Assembly: GCF_024273235.1 (NCBI RefSeq)
Contig: NZ_JANBVH010000020.1
Span: forward strand, 1-64,000
DNA length: 64,000 nucleotides
Direction: 5' to 3'
Origin: Sphingomonas faeni
Lineage (GTDB): Bacteria > Pseudomonadota > Alphaproteobacteria > Sphingomonadales > Sphingomonadaceae
Below the pieces are notes generated by a model. It was not told the origin of the DNA. It saw only the letters and a program-made list of their open reading frames with translations, and searched no databases. A program made the translations under genes and the position numbers. Positions 48,080-56,645 of this stretch are shown piece by piece. Positions within the stretch are counted from its first letter, which is position 1. Each line of letters opens with the position of its first letter.

Positions 48080-50724
48080 TCGGCCTCCCAGACGAGAGTC
48101 GCATCGCCAAGGCGCTCGGCGACCGCGGTCTTCTTACGCTTGCAGTAGGTGGCGCCGGCGTTGGCCGGCAGGGCGAAGGCGAGGTCGTCGTAGTCCCCGC
48201 CGGTATCCGGACCGGGCAGTGCCGCGCCAGCGGCGAGCGACGCGCGGGCCGCCTGCAAATATCCGGTCAGCTCGTCCAGCGTGCCCCCCGGGTCGTCGAG
48301 CCGGAGATCGATCGGTTCGCGCGGATAGAGCAGCGACGCGGTGATCTCGACGCCGTCGCCGAGGAGCTGCCTGACGGCGAAGGCGTAGAGGCAGCGCTGC
48401 AGCTCCGCCCCGCCCTTCAAGCGGATCGCGTCCCGCGGCGCCTTGCCCGTCTTGTAGTCGCGCACGAGGGCGCTTCCCCCGCCAGCGGCGACGTCGAGGC
48501 GGTCGATGTAGCCCCTGATGGCGAAACCCGTCCCCGGGATCACAACCGGCGTCTCCGCATTCCACGGAATCGCCGCCTCGGACCGAGGCTCACATCCACC
48601 GAACGGCACCTCGCCGTACGACTGGGTACCCGGCGCAGGCGCGTCGCCATAGGTGAGCGCGGCGGACGAGAGCCGGCGCGCATCGTCGAGCGTCCGCTCC
48701 CAGATGGCATGCGGCGGCACCGGCTGCCGGCTCTCCCATTCGGCGGCGACAGCCGCGGCGGCGGCGGCCACCGCGGTCGAGACAGCCCCAGGTTCCGCGG
48801 CGGCGAGGCCGCCGACGGCCTCGAGCTCGTGCAGCGTGCGGTCGAGGACGGCATGAACGAGGTTTCCGGTCTGGAGGGCGTCGAGAACCAGCGGCTCGTC
48901 GCTGCTCTGCGGCTCGTTCCAGCCGAAGGCGTACTGCCAGACGAACCCGAGCGGGCTGCGGAGCAGTGTCTTCAGCGAACTCGCCGACTGCACGCGGCCG
49001 AGCGCCTCGACCAGCACCGGGTGATCGGCGCGCACAAGCCCGTCATGCGCGGTAACCGCCTCCTGCCGCCAGTGGTACCAGCAACCCAGCGCAGATGCCG
49101 CCTGGGGCACCCCGGAGAACTCGCCCGGCCGAGCCGTGAGGCGGTCAGATTCGCTGAACGCGTGGGCCGGGACGGCATTGCGGCGCAGATACGTCTCGTC
49201 GTCAAGGCCCGCCAGAAGCGGGCTGCGGCCCAGCAGGCGGCCCTCGCTGTCACGCCGGGCACGCGAGATCACTACCTGCGCACCCGTGGTCGCGAGCACG
49301 GTCTCGAAGTCGCGCCGGTCAGCAAGGGCGACGGGCAGCGGGTCGAGCTCGGACGTAAGGATCACGTGGTCGGGGATGAGGCGATCCTCGGAGATCGCGC
49401 GCGGCCACCGCGAGGAATTGAGGCCGACGAGCCGGACGTGTGCGCGCGGCGACGCAGCGAGTGCGCTCGCGGGCATCCACGCCACCGACACGCTCGCCTC
49501 GAGCCCGTCGTCTTGACGAAGCGACTCTAGGGTCGCATCGATCGACGCAGCGGGTCCCGCGAGCAGCGCCTTGCGCCAGATCGTGCGGGCGCGACCGGTC
49601 AGGAGCGCCTCGCCGATGGCCTGCGCCTCACTGGTCCCTCCGGCCAGGATGCCGACCACGTCGCGCAGCTCCTGGGTGTGGTCCACGGCGTCCGGCCAGT
49701 CGGCCGCACCAAGCCGGCCGAGCAAACGATCCCAGGCCGCCTGTGTCGAGAGCGGCGCGTCCGTGGGCAGCACGCGGAGCCAGCCGTCGGGCAGAGACAC
49801 GAGCGGCCGACTGTCGCGGCACAGCGATGCTAGGCGCCGAAGGCGGGTCTGCGAAATGCCACGCACCAGGATGTCGGCCAGCGCCGCCGCCGCCTGCCCG
49901 TCGCGGGTGGTGACGGTGCGGACGCCGTGCACGAAGTGAATCTCGATGTTCGCGTCAGCCCGCAGCGCAAAGAAGTGATCGTCGTGGTCCGCCGGCGAAG
50001 CCGTGGCGATGGCAATGTCGGAGGGCGCCACGCCCGACGCCAGTAGCCCGCGCGCCCAGCGCATGGCCTCGACGGCTTCGTGGTAGGCGGTGGCGGCGCT
50101 CACGACCGTGATCGTCGGCGCGGTCGGCCCTGAGGCTTCGACCTCAGTCTCGCCGCTCAGCCACGCGGGTACAGCGCGCGGCCCTGCCTCCCACCGCACC
50201 GAGACATTCGCAGCGAGAAGGTGCACCAGCGGCCGCCAGCACGGCGCCAGCTCAGTGATGCTGGAGATGCGGATCGGGCCAAGGACGGCCGCAGCGTACG
50301 CGATGCGCGCCGACGCAGCCGCCACGATGTCGCACGGGCGCAGCATACCGGCGGGGAGACTGGCAAGGATCGCCGCCTCCAGCTTCGCCACGGCGTCGAT
50401 CCGCGGATCGTCGCCAGCGCGTGCCGACAGGTCGATCCCCGCGCGCCAGACCTTGTGAAGGGTGTCGGCGGCGGCGCCGACCATGCCCGGCAGTCCCTTG
50501 ATGCCCTCCAGCTCGCCCATGTTGGTCGCCGGCATCACCGACTGGATCGTCTCGCGCAGCGCCTCGTCGTCGATCAACCGGACGAAGCCGCCGGCGAGAC
50601 GCACTGCCGCCTGCTCGAAGGTCATGATCTGAAGACCGTGGTGTCCGTCGCGGGCGGCGGCAAGACGCGCCTCGCGCATCGCGTTCCGACCATGGACGAT
50701 GAGAGTGGATCGGATCGCCTGCAT
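48076..50724 (-). CDS. AddB-like protein with PD-(D/E)xK nuclease domain
   Basis: An 882-aa partner of the AddA-like protein. The long N-terminal region is an inactivated-helicase-like scaffold (no Walker A), as in AddB; LVGLNSSRWPRAISED and related blocks fit. The nuclease domain near residue 735-765 has GYIDRLDVA and VRDYKTGKAPRD, giving the D...DxK catalytic set and the QRCLYAFA helix. Unlike classic AddB I do not see the four-Cys Fe-S cluster; only a lone Cys (TYCKRKK) is near the end. AGGAGG lies 9 nt before ATG 50724. The start faces the WYL gene across an operator. Confidence 0.85.
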   Translation of the reverse strand: MQAIRSTLIVHGRNAMREARLAAARDGHHGLQIMTFEQAAVRLAGGFVRLIDDEALRETIQSVMPATNMGELEGIKGLPGMVGAAADTLHKVWRAGIDLSARAGDDPRIDAVAKLEAAILASLPAGMLRPCDIVAAASARIAYAAAVLGPIRISSITELAPCWRPLVHLLAANVSVRWEAGPRAVPAWLSGETEVEASGPTAPTITVVSAATAYHEAVEAMRWARGLLASGVAPSDIAIATASPADHDDHFFALRADANIEIHFVHGVRTVTTRDGQAAAALADILVRGISQTRLRRLASLCRDSRPLVSLPDGWLRVLPTDAPLSTQAAWDRLLGRLGAADWPDAVDHTQELRDVVGILAGGTSEAQAIGEALLTGRARTIWRKALLAGPAASIDATLESLRQDDGLEASVSVAWMPASALAASPRAHVRLVGLNSSRWPRAISEDRLIPDHVILTSELDPLPVALADRRDFETVLATTGAQVVISRARRDSEGRLLGRSPLLAGLDDETYLRRNAVPAHAFSESDRLTARPGEFSGVPQAASALGCWYHWRQEAVTAHDGLVRADHPVLVEALGRVQSASSLKTLLRSPLGFVWQYAFGWNEPQSSDEPLVLDALQTGNLVHAVLDRTLHELEAVGGLAAAEPGAVSTAVAAAAAAVAAEWESRQPVPPHAIWERTLDDARRLSSAALTYGDAPAPGTQSYGEVPFGGCEPRSEAAIPWNAETPVVIPGTGFAIRGYIDRLDVAAGGGSALVRDYKTGKAPRDAIRLKGGAELQRCLYAFAVRQLLGDGVEITASLLYPREPIDLRLDDPGGTLDELTGYLQAARASLAAGAALPGPDTGGDYDDLAFALPANAGATYCKRKKTAVAERLGDATLVWEAE

Positions 50725-50758
50725 TCCCCTGTTCCTCCTGAAACTGTCCTCGACACCA

Positions 50759-50826
50759 TTGACGCTGACTCGTGATGGGGATACTATATATTCAGATATT
50801 TATAGTATGTCCATATACTTTGTATA
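50759..50826. promoter_or_regulatory. Divergent promoter and inverted-repeat operator of the WYL/AddAB-like module
   Basis: The AT-rich strip holds TTGACG (50759-50764), 17 nt, then TACTAT (50782-50787) as a plus-strand promoter. A perfect inverted repeat ATACTATA-N12-TATAGTAT (50781-50808) covers the -10, and a second palindrome TATAC-TTT-GTATA lies at 50814-50826. This fits repression by the WYL protein, acting on both divergent promoters. Confidence 0.65.
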
Positions 50827-50852
50827 CCCATCAGCTGACTTGGAGTGCGTGC

Positions 50853-51740
50853 GTGACGGATGAGGAGACCGGAACGCTCAAGTGGGGCGTGGAGCGCAGG
50901 CTCGAGTTTATCGAGTTCAGGCTGTTCTGGGAGGGTGGCGTGAACCGCGCAGACATCATTGGCCTGTTTGGGGTCTCGGTGCCTCAGGCCTCGAAGGATC
51001 TCACCCTATACCAGGAGCGCGCGCCGGGGAACGCAGTCTACGACAAACGTGCCAAGCGGTACGTCGCCGGTGATGGCTTCGCGCCGGTCTTCCTGAAGCC
51101 CGACCCCGCCGCCTATCTCTCGCGACTGCGCTCGCTCTCCGAAGGGCTGACCGAACCGGGGGAATCGTGGATCTCAGATCCCCCGGCGGTCGACATAGCG
51201 GTGACGCCGCGCCGGCGCGTGGAGAGCGACACCCTGCGGGCGGTGCTCGACGCGATACGCGACAGCCGATCGATCGAGGTCCATTACCAGTCGATGAGCC
51301 GCGACCGCGCTGCGCCGACATGGCGGCGCATGACGCCCCATGCCCTCGGCTACGACGGCTTCCGTTGGCACGCCCGCGCCTTCTGCCACGTGGAGGGACG
51401 GTTCAAGGACTTCCTCCTGCCCCGCATTCTGGGGGAGCGTGCGCCCGGGGACCCCGGCGCCACCGGGGCCGACGACCGGCAGTGGAACGAGACGTTCGAT
51501 GTCGTCATCGGACCGCATCCCGACCTCACCATCAGCCAGAAGGAGGTCGTCGCGAAGGATTTCGGCATGCGCGACGGCAAGGCCGTCCTCAGGGTTCGCT
51601 ACGCGATGCTGTTCTACGTGCTGAAGCGGCTCGGCCTGCTCGAGGACGCGACCAAGCTCAGCCCCCGCTCCCAGCACATCGTCGACCTGAACCGACCAAC
51701 CACCTTGGCCGCGCTGGAGCGCGCCGACTTCAAGCTCTAA
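50853..51740 (+). CDS. WYL-domain transcriptional regulator (BrxR/CapW-like)
   Basis: A 295-aa protein with an N-terminal winged helix-turn-helix (WGVERRLEFIEFRLFWEGGV, ADIIGLFGVSVPQASKDLTL), a WYL domain (about 125-205; IEVHYQSMSRD, TPHALGYDGFRWHARAFC) and a C-terminal dimer domain. The layout and length match BrxR and CapW, repressors of BREX, CBASS and other anti-phage genes. GTG 50853 was chosen because GGAG lies 7 nt upstream; the open frame upstream runs through the operator. It diverges from the AddB-like gene. An IS21 element has inserted 33 bp after its stop. Confidence 0.88.
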   Translation: MTDEETGTLKWGVERRLEFIEFRLFWEGGVNRADIIGLFGVSVPQASKDLTLYQERAPGNAVYDKRAKRYVAGDGFAPVFLKPDPAAYLSRLRSLSEGLTEPGESWISDPPAVDIAVTPRRRVESDTLRAVLDAIRDSRSIEVHYQSMSRDRAAPTWRRMTPHALGYDGFRWHARAFCHVEGRFKDFLLPRILGERAPGDPGATGADDRQWNETFDVVIGPHPDLTISQKEVVAKDFGMRDGKAVLRVRYAMLFYVLKRLGLLEDATKLSPRSQHIVDLNRPTTLAALERADFKL

Positions 51741-51765
51741 CCTCAGCGGGCCGCAGGCTGTTGAG

Positions 51766-51773
51766 CGTTGGCC
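51766..51773. repeat. Left 8-bp target duplication of the IS21 element
   Basis: CGTTGGCC directly precedes the left end of the element and recurs directly after the right end at 54287-54294. The duplication shows insertion by transposition, recent enough to remain perfect. Confidence 0.88.
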
Positions 51774-51861
51774 TGTGGATCGGCGTGGAAAAAGGACCCC
51801 GGTAGCGGGGTGATCGGCGTCGAAAAAGGACCCCTCATTCCGTTGGTCTAAGGCTGTCCGC

Positions 51862-53400
51862 TTGGCAGATGTCAGGCGGCGAGATCGGGATGTGGTATTG
51901 GAGACGGTATTGAGGATCCGGCGCGAGCACGCGTCGGGCAAAGCCATCAAGGCGATAATGCGAGACCTGCATTTGTCACGCGGTGTCGTGCGCAGGGCGA
52001 TCCGGGCGCCGGAGGCGGACACCAAGTACCGGCGAGAAGTACAGCCGTTGCCAAAATTGGGGCCGTTTCAGATGCGGCTCGATGCGCTGTTGGAAGAGGA
52101 TGAGGCACGACCGCGGCGCGAGAAGCTGCGCATTACGCGTGTCCACGATCTGCTGCTGCGCGAGGGGTTCGACGGCTCGTACGATGCGGTGCGCCGCTAC
52201 GCTACCCGCTGGCGGCAGGCTCGGCGTCGCGACGTAATGGACGCGCCAGCGTTCATCCCGCTGCTGTTCCGGCCGGGCGAGGCCTACCAGTTCGACTGGA
52301 GCCACGAAGACGTCGAGATCGCGGGCAAGCCGATGCGGGTGAAGGTTGCGCATGTGCGGCTGTGCGCATCGCGGGTGATGTACGTGCGAGCCTATCCGCG
52401 CGAGACGCAGGAGATGCTGTTCGACGCCCATGCGCGGGCATTCGCCTTCTTCGGTGGCGTGCCGACGCGGGGCATCTACGACAACATGAAGACTGCCGTG
52501 ACGAGCGTGTTCACAGGCAAGGAACGGGTTTTCAACCGGCGTTTTCTGGTCATGGCGAACCACTACATGGTCGAGCCGACCGCATGCTCGCCGGCAGCCG
52601 GCTGGGAGAAAGGCCAGGTCGAAAACCAGGTCCAGACGGCACGCGGTCGGTTCTTCCAACCGCGCCTGCGCTTTGTCAGCCTCCAGGAGCTGAACGGCTG
52701 GCTGGAGGCGGAATGTTGCCGCTGGGCCGACCTGCACCAGCACCCTGAGCAGAAGGAACTGACGGTTGCCCAGGCATGGGCTGCCGAGCGCGGTGTGCTC
52801 CAGCCGGTCGCCGCGCCCTTCGACGGGTTCTACGAGAGCGAGCATGCGGTGAGCGGCACGTGCCTGATAAGCTTCGACCGCAACCGCCATTCCGTCTCGG
52901 CCAAAGCAGTGCGGCGCACGGTCCAGGTGCGTGCCTATGCTACCCGCATCGTCGTGCGCCTCGGCGATGAGGTACTCGCCGACCATCCTCGGTTCTTTGG
53001 TCGCGACCGCACCATCTACGACCCGTGGCACTATCTGCCGGTGCTCGTGACCAAGCCCGGCGCCTTGCGTAACGGCGCGCCATTCCAGGACTGGGAGTTG
53101 CCGCCTGCGCTGTCACGACTGCGGCGCAAGCTCGGCGCTGGCGATGATGCAGACCGGCGGTTCGTGCGCGTGCTTGCCGCGGTGCTCGACGACGGGCTCG
53201 ATCTCGTCGAGGCGGCCGTCCGTGAAGCATTGCTGGCCGGTATCACCAGCGACGACGTCATTCTCAACATCCTCGCCCGTCGGCGCGAGCCGCCACGACC
53301 GTTGGCCATCGCCACACCCGAGGACCTGGCGCTGCGCCATCCACCTCGTGCCGACTGCGGTCGCTACGACAGCCTGCGAGGTTTCCATGCAGCGGCATGA
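51862..53400 (+). CDS. istA: IS21-family transposase IstA
   Basis: A 512-aa DDE transposase. It starts with a helix-turn-helix region ([20 protein letters not shown]), followed by the rve-type catalytic core with [10 protein letters not shown] (first Asp), [11 protein letters not shown] (second Asp) and [11 protein letters not shown] (Glu), and a C-terminal domain. TTG 51862 has AAGG 8 nt upstream; no better start exists. It overlaps istB by 14 bp, the usual IS21 arrangement. Confidence 0.94.
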   Translation: MADVRRRDRDVVLETVLRIRREHASGKAIKAIMRDLHLSRGVVRRAIRAPEADTKYRREVQPLPKLGPFQMRLDALLEEDEARPRREKLRITRVHDLLLREGFDGSYDAVRRYATRWRQARRRDVMDAPAFIPLLFRPGEAYQFDWSHEDVEIAGKPMRVKVAHVRLCASRVMYVRAYPRETQEMLFDAHARAFAFFGGVPTRGIYDNMKTAVTSVFTGKERVFNRRFLVMANHYMVEPTACSPAAGWEKGQVENQVQTARGRFFQPRLRFVSLQELNGWLEAECCRWADLHQHPEQKELTVAQAWAAERGVLQPVAAPFDGFYESEHAVSGTCLISFDRNRHSVSAKAVRRTVQVRAYATRIVVRLGDEVLADHPRFFGRDRTIYDPWHYLPVLVTKPGALRNGAPFQDWELPPALSRLRRKLGAGDDADRRFVRVLAAVLDDGLDLVEAAVREALLAGITSDDVILNILARRREPPRPLAIATPEDLALRHPPRADCGRYDSLRGFHAAA

Positions 53401-54115
53401 GATGATGACGGCCATGGCCGAGTTAGGGCTCAAGGGCATGGCTGGTGCCTTCGACGAAGCGGTCACCACCGGCCTGCAGCGCAAGCGTATGACGATGGAA
53501 ATCCTGACCGACCTGCTGCGGGCAGAGACGGCCCATCGCCATGCAGCGTCGGTCCGCTACCGGATGTCAGCCGCCAAGCTGCCGGCGGTGAAGGACCTCG
53601 ACGCCTTCGTATTTGACGGCACGCCCATCAACGAAGGCCTGGTGCGCTCGCTGCACAGCGGCTCCTTCTTGGCCGGCCAGCGCAACATCGTGCTCGTCGG
53701 TGGTACGGGCACTGGCAAGACGCACCTCGCCAGCGCCATTACCGCCAACGTCGTGCGAAACGGCGCCCGCGGCCGCTACTTCAACACGGTCGACCTGGTG
53801 AACCGGCTCGAGGAGGAAACTCGCCTCGGCAAGGCCGGCGCGCTTGCAGCTCAGCTGTCACGCCTTGAGGTCGTGGTGCTCGACGAGCTTGGTTATCTGC
53901 CGTTCGCCCGCTCGGGCGGCCAGCTGCTCTTCCACCTGGTCAGCAAGCTCTACGAGCGGACCTCGGTCATCGTCACTACGAACCTTGCCTTTGGCGAATG
54001 GCCGACTGTCTTCGGCGACCCCAAGATGACCACCGCGCTGCTCGACCGCATTACGCACCACTGCGACATCGTCGAAACCGGCAACGACAGCTGGCGCTTC
54101 AAGCACCGCAGCTAG
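53387..54115 (+). CDS. istB: IS21-family helper ATPase IstB
   Basis: A 242-aa AAA+ ATPase related to DnaC that directs IstA to target DNA. Walker A is [11 protein letters not shown] and Walker [12 protein letters not shown], followed by sensor-1 [11 protein letters not shown] 53387 begins [19 protein letters not shown] as in other IstB proteins; the open frame upstream lies inside istA. Confidence 0.95.
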   Translation: MQRHEMMTAMAELGLKGMAGAFDEAVTTGLQRKRMTMEILTDLLRAETAHRHAASVRYRMSAAKLPAVKDLDAFVFDGTPINEGLVRSLHSGSFLAGQRNIVLVGGTGTGKTHLASAITANVVRNGARGRYFNTVDLVNRLEEETRLGKAGALAAQLSRLEVVVLDELGYLPFARSGGQLLFHLVSKLYERTSVIVTTNLAFGEWPTVFGDPKMTTALLDRITHHCDIVETGNDSWRFKHRS

Positions 54116-54286
54116 CCCTCGGGAACCCGACAGAGGAACGCTTCGCGCTGGTTACGCCTCCGGTCGGGCTACGCCCGCCCTACGCCGCAACCAGCGCGAA
54201 CGGCGCGTCCGTTACCGTCACGCCGCCCAACGAAGGGGGTCTCTTTTGGACGCCGATAGGGGGTCCTTTTTGGACGCCGATTGACA

Positions 54287-54294
54287 CGTTGGCC
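54287..54294. repeat. Right 8-bp target duplication of the IS21 element
   Basis: CGTTGGCC, identical to 51766-51773, directly follows the terminal CA of the element. Confidence 0.88.
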
Positions 54295-54305
54295 GCTGGT
54301 GGGAT

Positions 54306-54333
54306 CGCCGGCGGCACGACCGGCGGGCTTTTT
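54306..54333 (+). terminator. Probable original terminator of the WYL gene
   Basis: A 6-bp stem CGCCGG / CCGGCG with an 8-nt loop is followed by GGCTTTTT. Without the IS21 insertion it would lie about 50 bp after the WYL stop codon. Confidence 0.6.
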
Positions 54334-54731
54334 GGCAAACTGCTCTTTTGAGCGTCAGCCTGCTTTGTAGCGACTGCGTCATCCTGTACCGCTAGCGGCA
54401 CTGCATCGAGAACTTGTTCGCCCGCCCCAAAGACTGACGGCGCATTTGCACACGCTATGACCTATGTGCTTACATCTTCCTCGCCGCCATCTTCCGATTC
54501 TCGATCAATGAGTCCTGAGCCTAAAGACCACGGTGTCCATCATCGCCTTGGCGGTAAGGAGAACGGGACGATCGTTCAGCTGGCCTAGCTTACCGGTACA
54601 CTGGCGGGTCGGTACGGCACCTTGCCAAGAAACCGCTGTCCTACTCCCTACCTGACCATCAGTCTGGGGGTCTTGGGGCAGATTCGAACTGATGTGGTTG
54701 CTCGTTAAGTATCCACAGAAGGGAAAATAGG
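54334..54731. other. Intergenic region of lower GC content
   Basis: About 400 bases with no supported gene. Composition is less GC-rich than the rest. A segment near 54670-54690 (GGGGCAGATTCGAACTG) resembles part of a tRNA T-arm but no cloverleaf forms around it. The end carries AAGGGA before the ATG at 54732. Confidence 0.5.
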
Positions 54732-55376
54732 ATGGGCGAAATGCACTCCGAGCGGGATTGGGTCTACTATGCGGACCGCATGCCGCTGACGACGATCGTC
54801 CCGTGCTACGTAAACGGCGTGCGCGACCGCGCCCGCGAGAACATGCTCGCGTCCAACCTGGCGAAGCTGATCAACAGCGCCGCCGCGCTTGTCAGCATCG
54901 TCGAGGAGAACCCCGCCCTGTTCTTCGGCATGGAGGACACCTGCCGCTTCGATTTCGACGACGTCGCCGAGGCGCTCGAGGCCGTAGCGCCTGCCCCTTT
55001 AGGCCGAGCCCCCGTCAATCCTTCGGTCGATGACCGTAACGTTGCACACCTCGTCGCCTTGCAAAATGTTGTCGATCTCCTCGGCAAAGATGCGAGCGTG
55101 GTTCTCCAGAAGGCCCTCTCTTTCGAGCCGCCAGCCGCCGTCCCGCACCTTGTACTCCATCGGGCGGTCGATGATCACATAGTCGATCGGTATGTCGTCG
55201 GGCACGATGTTGGCGTTCATAAGCCGATCCTCCTGACGAAGGTTCGTCGCGTCGATCACCACGGATTGCCCACCCGACAGACGGGCACGAGCGCGCTGCC
55301 GCAGCACCTCGAAGATCGATTTCTGGCTGCCCGCCATATCGATACCGCCGGAGAGTTCCTGCCGGATCGCGTCTGA
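54732..55376 (+). CDS. Hypothetical protein, probably truncated at its 3' end
   Basis: The first 89 codons (54732-54998) look like a real gene: a ribosome binding site AAGGGA, then MGEMHSERDWVYYADRMPLT, ARENMLASNLAKLINSAAAL and VEENPALFFGMEDTCRFDFD. I recognise no family. The frame then runs 378 bases antisense through the kinase gene on the other strand before a stop, where the peptide no longer looks natural. This suggests the gene lost its own 3' end at a junction near 54998, the very end of the kinase gene. Product, if made, would be 214 aa. Confidence 0.45.
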   Translation: MGEMHSERDWVYYADRMPLTTIVPCYVNGVRDRARENMLASNLAKLINSAAALVSIVEENPALFFGMEDTCRFDFDDVAEALEAVAPAPLGRAPVNPSVDDRNVAHLVALQNVVDLLGKDASVVLQKALSFEPPAAVPHLVLHRAVDDHIVDRYVVGHDVGVHKPILLTKVRRVDHHGLPTRQTGTSALPQHLEDRFLAARHIDTAGEFLPDRV

Positions 55377-56645
55377 CGACAGTATCCATTGAGGCGGATA
55401 ATTGGCCGCGGCGTAGGTGGACTTGCCCGCCCCCGATGGACCGACCAGCATCACGAGGCGCTGATCGCAACGCGGCCAGTCCCATCCCGCCACCTCCGCC
55501 ACCTCATCGGTCTGCTCTAGCAGTGTTTCCCAATCTCGGGACGCACGAACTACCCGCCATGCCTCGGCAGGCTCAATGTGCGCCATCGACGTACGCAAAC
55601 TTGCGAAGTCGCGCAGCAAGCGCCTTTCCCAGTACCCAATGTCGTCTTGCAGGAAGCGTGACACATCAGCGATCTCGAGCTCGAGAGGATCCTCGAACAT
55701 CCTGACCCTGCCATTCGGAAAAGATTTTTCGAACGGAAGATGCAGTTCAAGTATAGCCCGGTAACGTCGGACGAAGGTCTGTCGAACCTGTTCGATGGCC
55801 GGGAAAAGCACGCTGACGTGCGCACGCCAGATTCGCCGTGCCAGGAGCTTGGGAGAATCCAAGAGGCCGAGGGTGTGCACGTGCGGCGCACCGTCCATGA
55901 TGTCGACCAACCCGTTGCTCCATGAAGGATAGCCGAGCGGAAGCGAGGCGGCCGTCAGGATCTTACGCGAATCAATCTGATCCTCGAGTTTGAATGCGGC
56001 GAGCGTCCCGACCATGTTCGGGTCCCAGCACGCGACTTCCGCGATCGTGGCCGCCGCGACGCGCTCAGCTACACCAGTGGGCCGCCCCAGCACTGCATCC
56101 ACGTAGAGCTGCATGTCGGCGCGCGCGACTACACTGCGCCAGCGCAGCAGATCGGAACCCAGCACGGCTGTCACTTCAGCGGTTGGAAGTGTTCGCGGCG
56201 CCACCACCACCACACTCGGCGCCGTGATACGGCCGGTCCGTAGACGCTCGCTTCTAAATGAGCGGAGGAAGATGCTCCATGACGACCACGACTCAGCCTC
56301 GACCGCATCGACGATGAAGACCATATTCGCCAGATCGCGCGACCCCAGCAGGTCGGCCGTCGATCGAATCGACCCTGGTGAGGCGCCGGCCGCAGCAGCC
56401 AGCGTGTGTGCGGGGGAGCGCACAACCTTCGTGGAGCTCGGATCCACCGTGACGACGCGCAGCGCGGCGTCCCTCTCCAACGCTTGCGTCAGGGCCTCAA
56501 TAAGCCGACCAGGACGCAGTCCAGGCAGCGACAGTCCCACAATGCCGCCTTCGTCGGATGCGATCCGCTGAACGGCTGCCTCGAGGAAGCGCGACGGACC
56601 GGGAAGGTCCCACCAGTCCACGCTCGCCCAATCGATGGCGCTCAC
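54999..56645 (-). CDS. Two-domain protein with C-terminal polynucleotide-kinase/zeta-like P-loop kinase
   Basis: A 548-aa protein. The C-terminal third (about 395-548) is an AAA_33/PNK-type kinase: Walker A LVGPSGAGKST (near 401-410), SDAIR, and VVIDATNLRQEDR, as in T4 Pnkp, zeta toxins and tRNA-repair kinases. The N-terminal part (about 1-200) looks like a degenerate NTPase: beta strands GIVGLSL, LRVVTVD, MVFIVDAVE, SVVVVAP in order but no Walker A Lys. The giant gene's stop overlaps its ATG by 4 bp, so the two are cotranscribed and coupled. Likely substrates are nucleic-acid ends or nucleotides; a defence role is inferred from context. Confidence 0.7.
   Translation of the reverse strand: MSAIDWASVDWWDLPGPSRFLEAAVQRIASDEGGIVGLSLPGLRPGRLIEALTQALERDAALRVVTVDPSSTKVVRSPAHTLAAAAGASPGSIRSTADLLGSRDLANMVFIVDAVEAESWSSWSIFLRSFRSERLRTGRITAPSVVVVAPRTLPTAEVTAVLGSDLLRWRSVVARADMQLYVDAVLGRPTGVAERVAAATIAEVACWDPNMVGTLAAFKLEDQIDSRKILTAASLPLGYPSWSNGLVDIMDGAPHVHTLGLLDSPKLLARRIWRAHVSVLFPAIEQVRQTFVRRYRAILELHLPFEKSFPNGRVRMFEDPLELEIADVSRFLQDDIGYWERRLLRDFASLRTSMAHIEPAEAWRVVRASRDWETLLEQTDEVAEVAGWDWPRCDQRLVMLVGPSGAGKSTYAAANYPPQWILSSDAIRQELSGGIDMAGSQKSIFEVLRQRARARLSGGQSVVIDATNLRQEDRLMNANIVPDDIPIDYVIIDRPMEYKVRDGGWRLEREGLLENHARIFAEEIDNILQGDEVCNVTVIDRRIDGGSA

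Larger units (their letters stand above)
51774..54286 (+). mobile_element. Complete IS21-family insertion sequence
   Basis: A 2513-bp element with istA and istB. The ends begin TGTGGATCGGCGTGGAAAAA on the left and, on the opposite strand, TGTCAATCGGCGTCCAAAAA on the right, starting with TG as IS21 elements do. Each end has a second inner copy of ATCGGCGTCnAAAA (near 51810 and 54240), the multiple terminal repeats typical of the family. An 8-bp target duplication flanks it. Both genes are intact, so it may be active. Confidence 0.92.

Noticed and set aside
54665..54695. tRNA-like T-arm sequence before the truncated gene
   Set aside because: No acceptor, D or anticodon stem can be folded around it, so it is not a tRNA or clear remnant.
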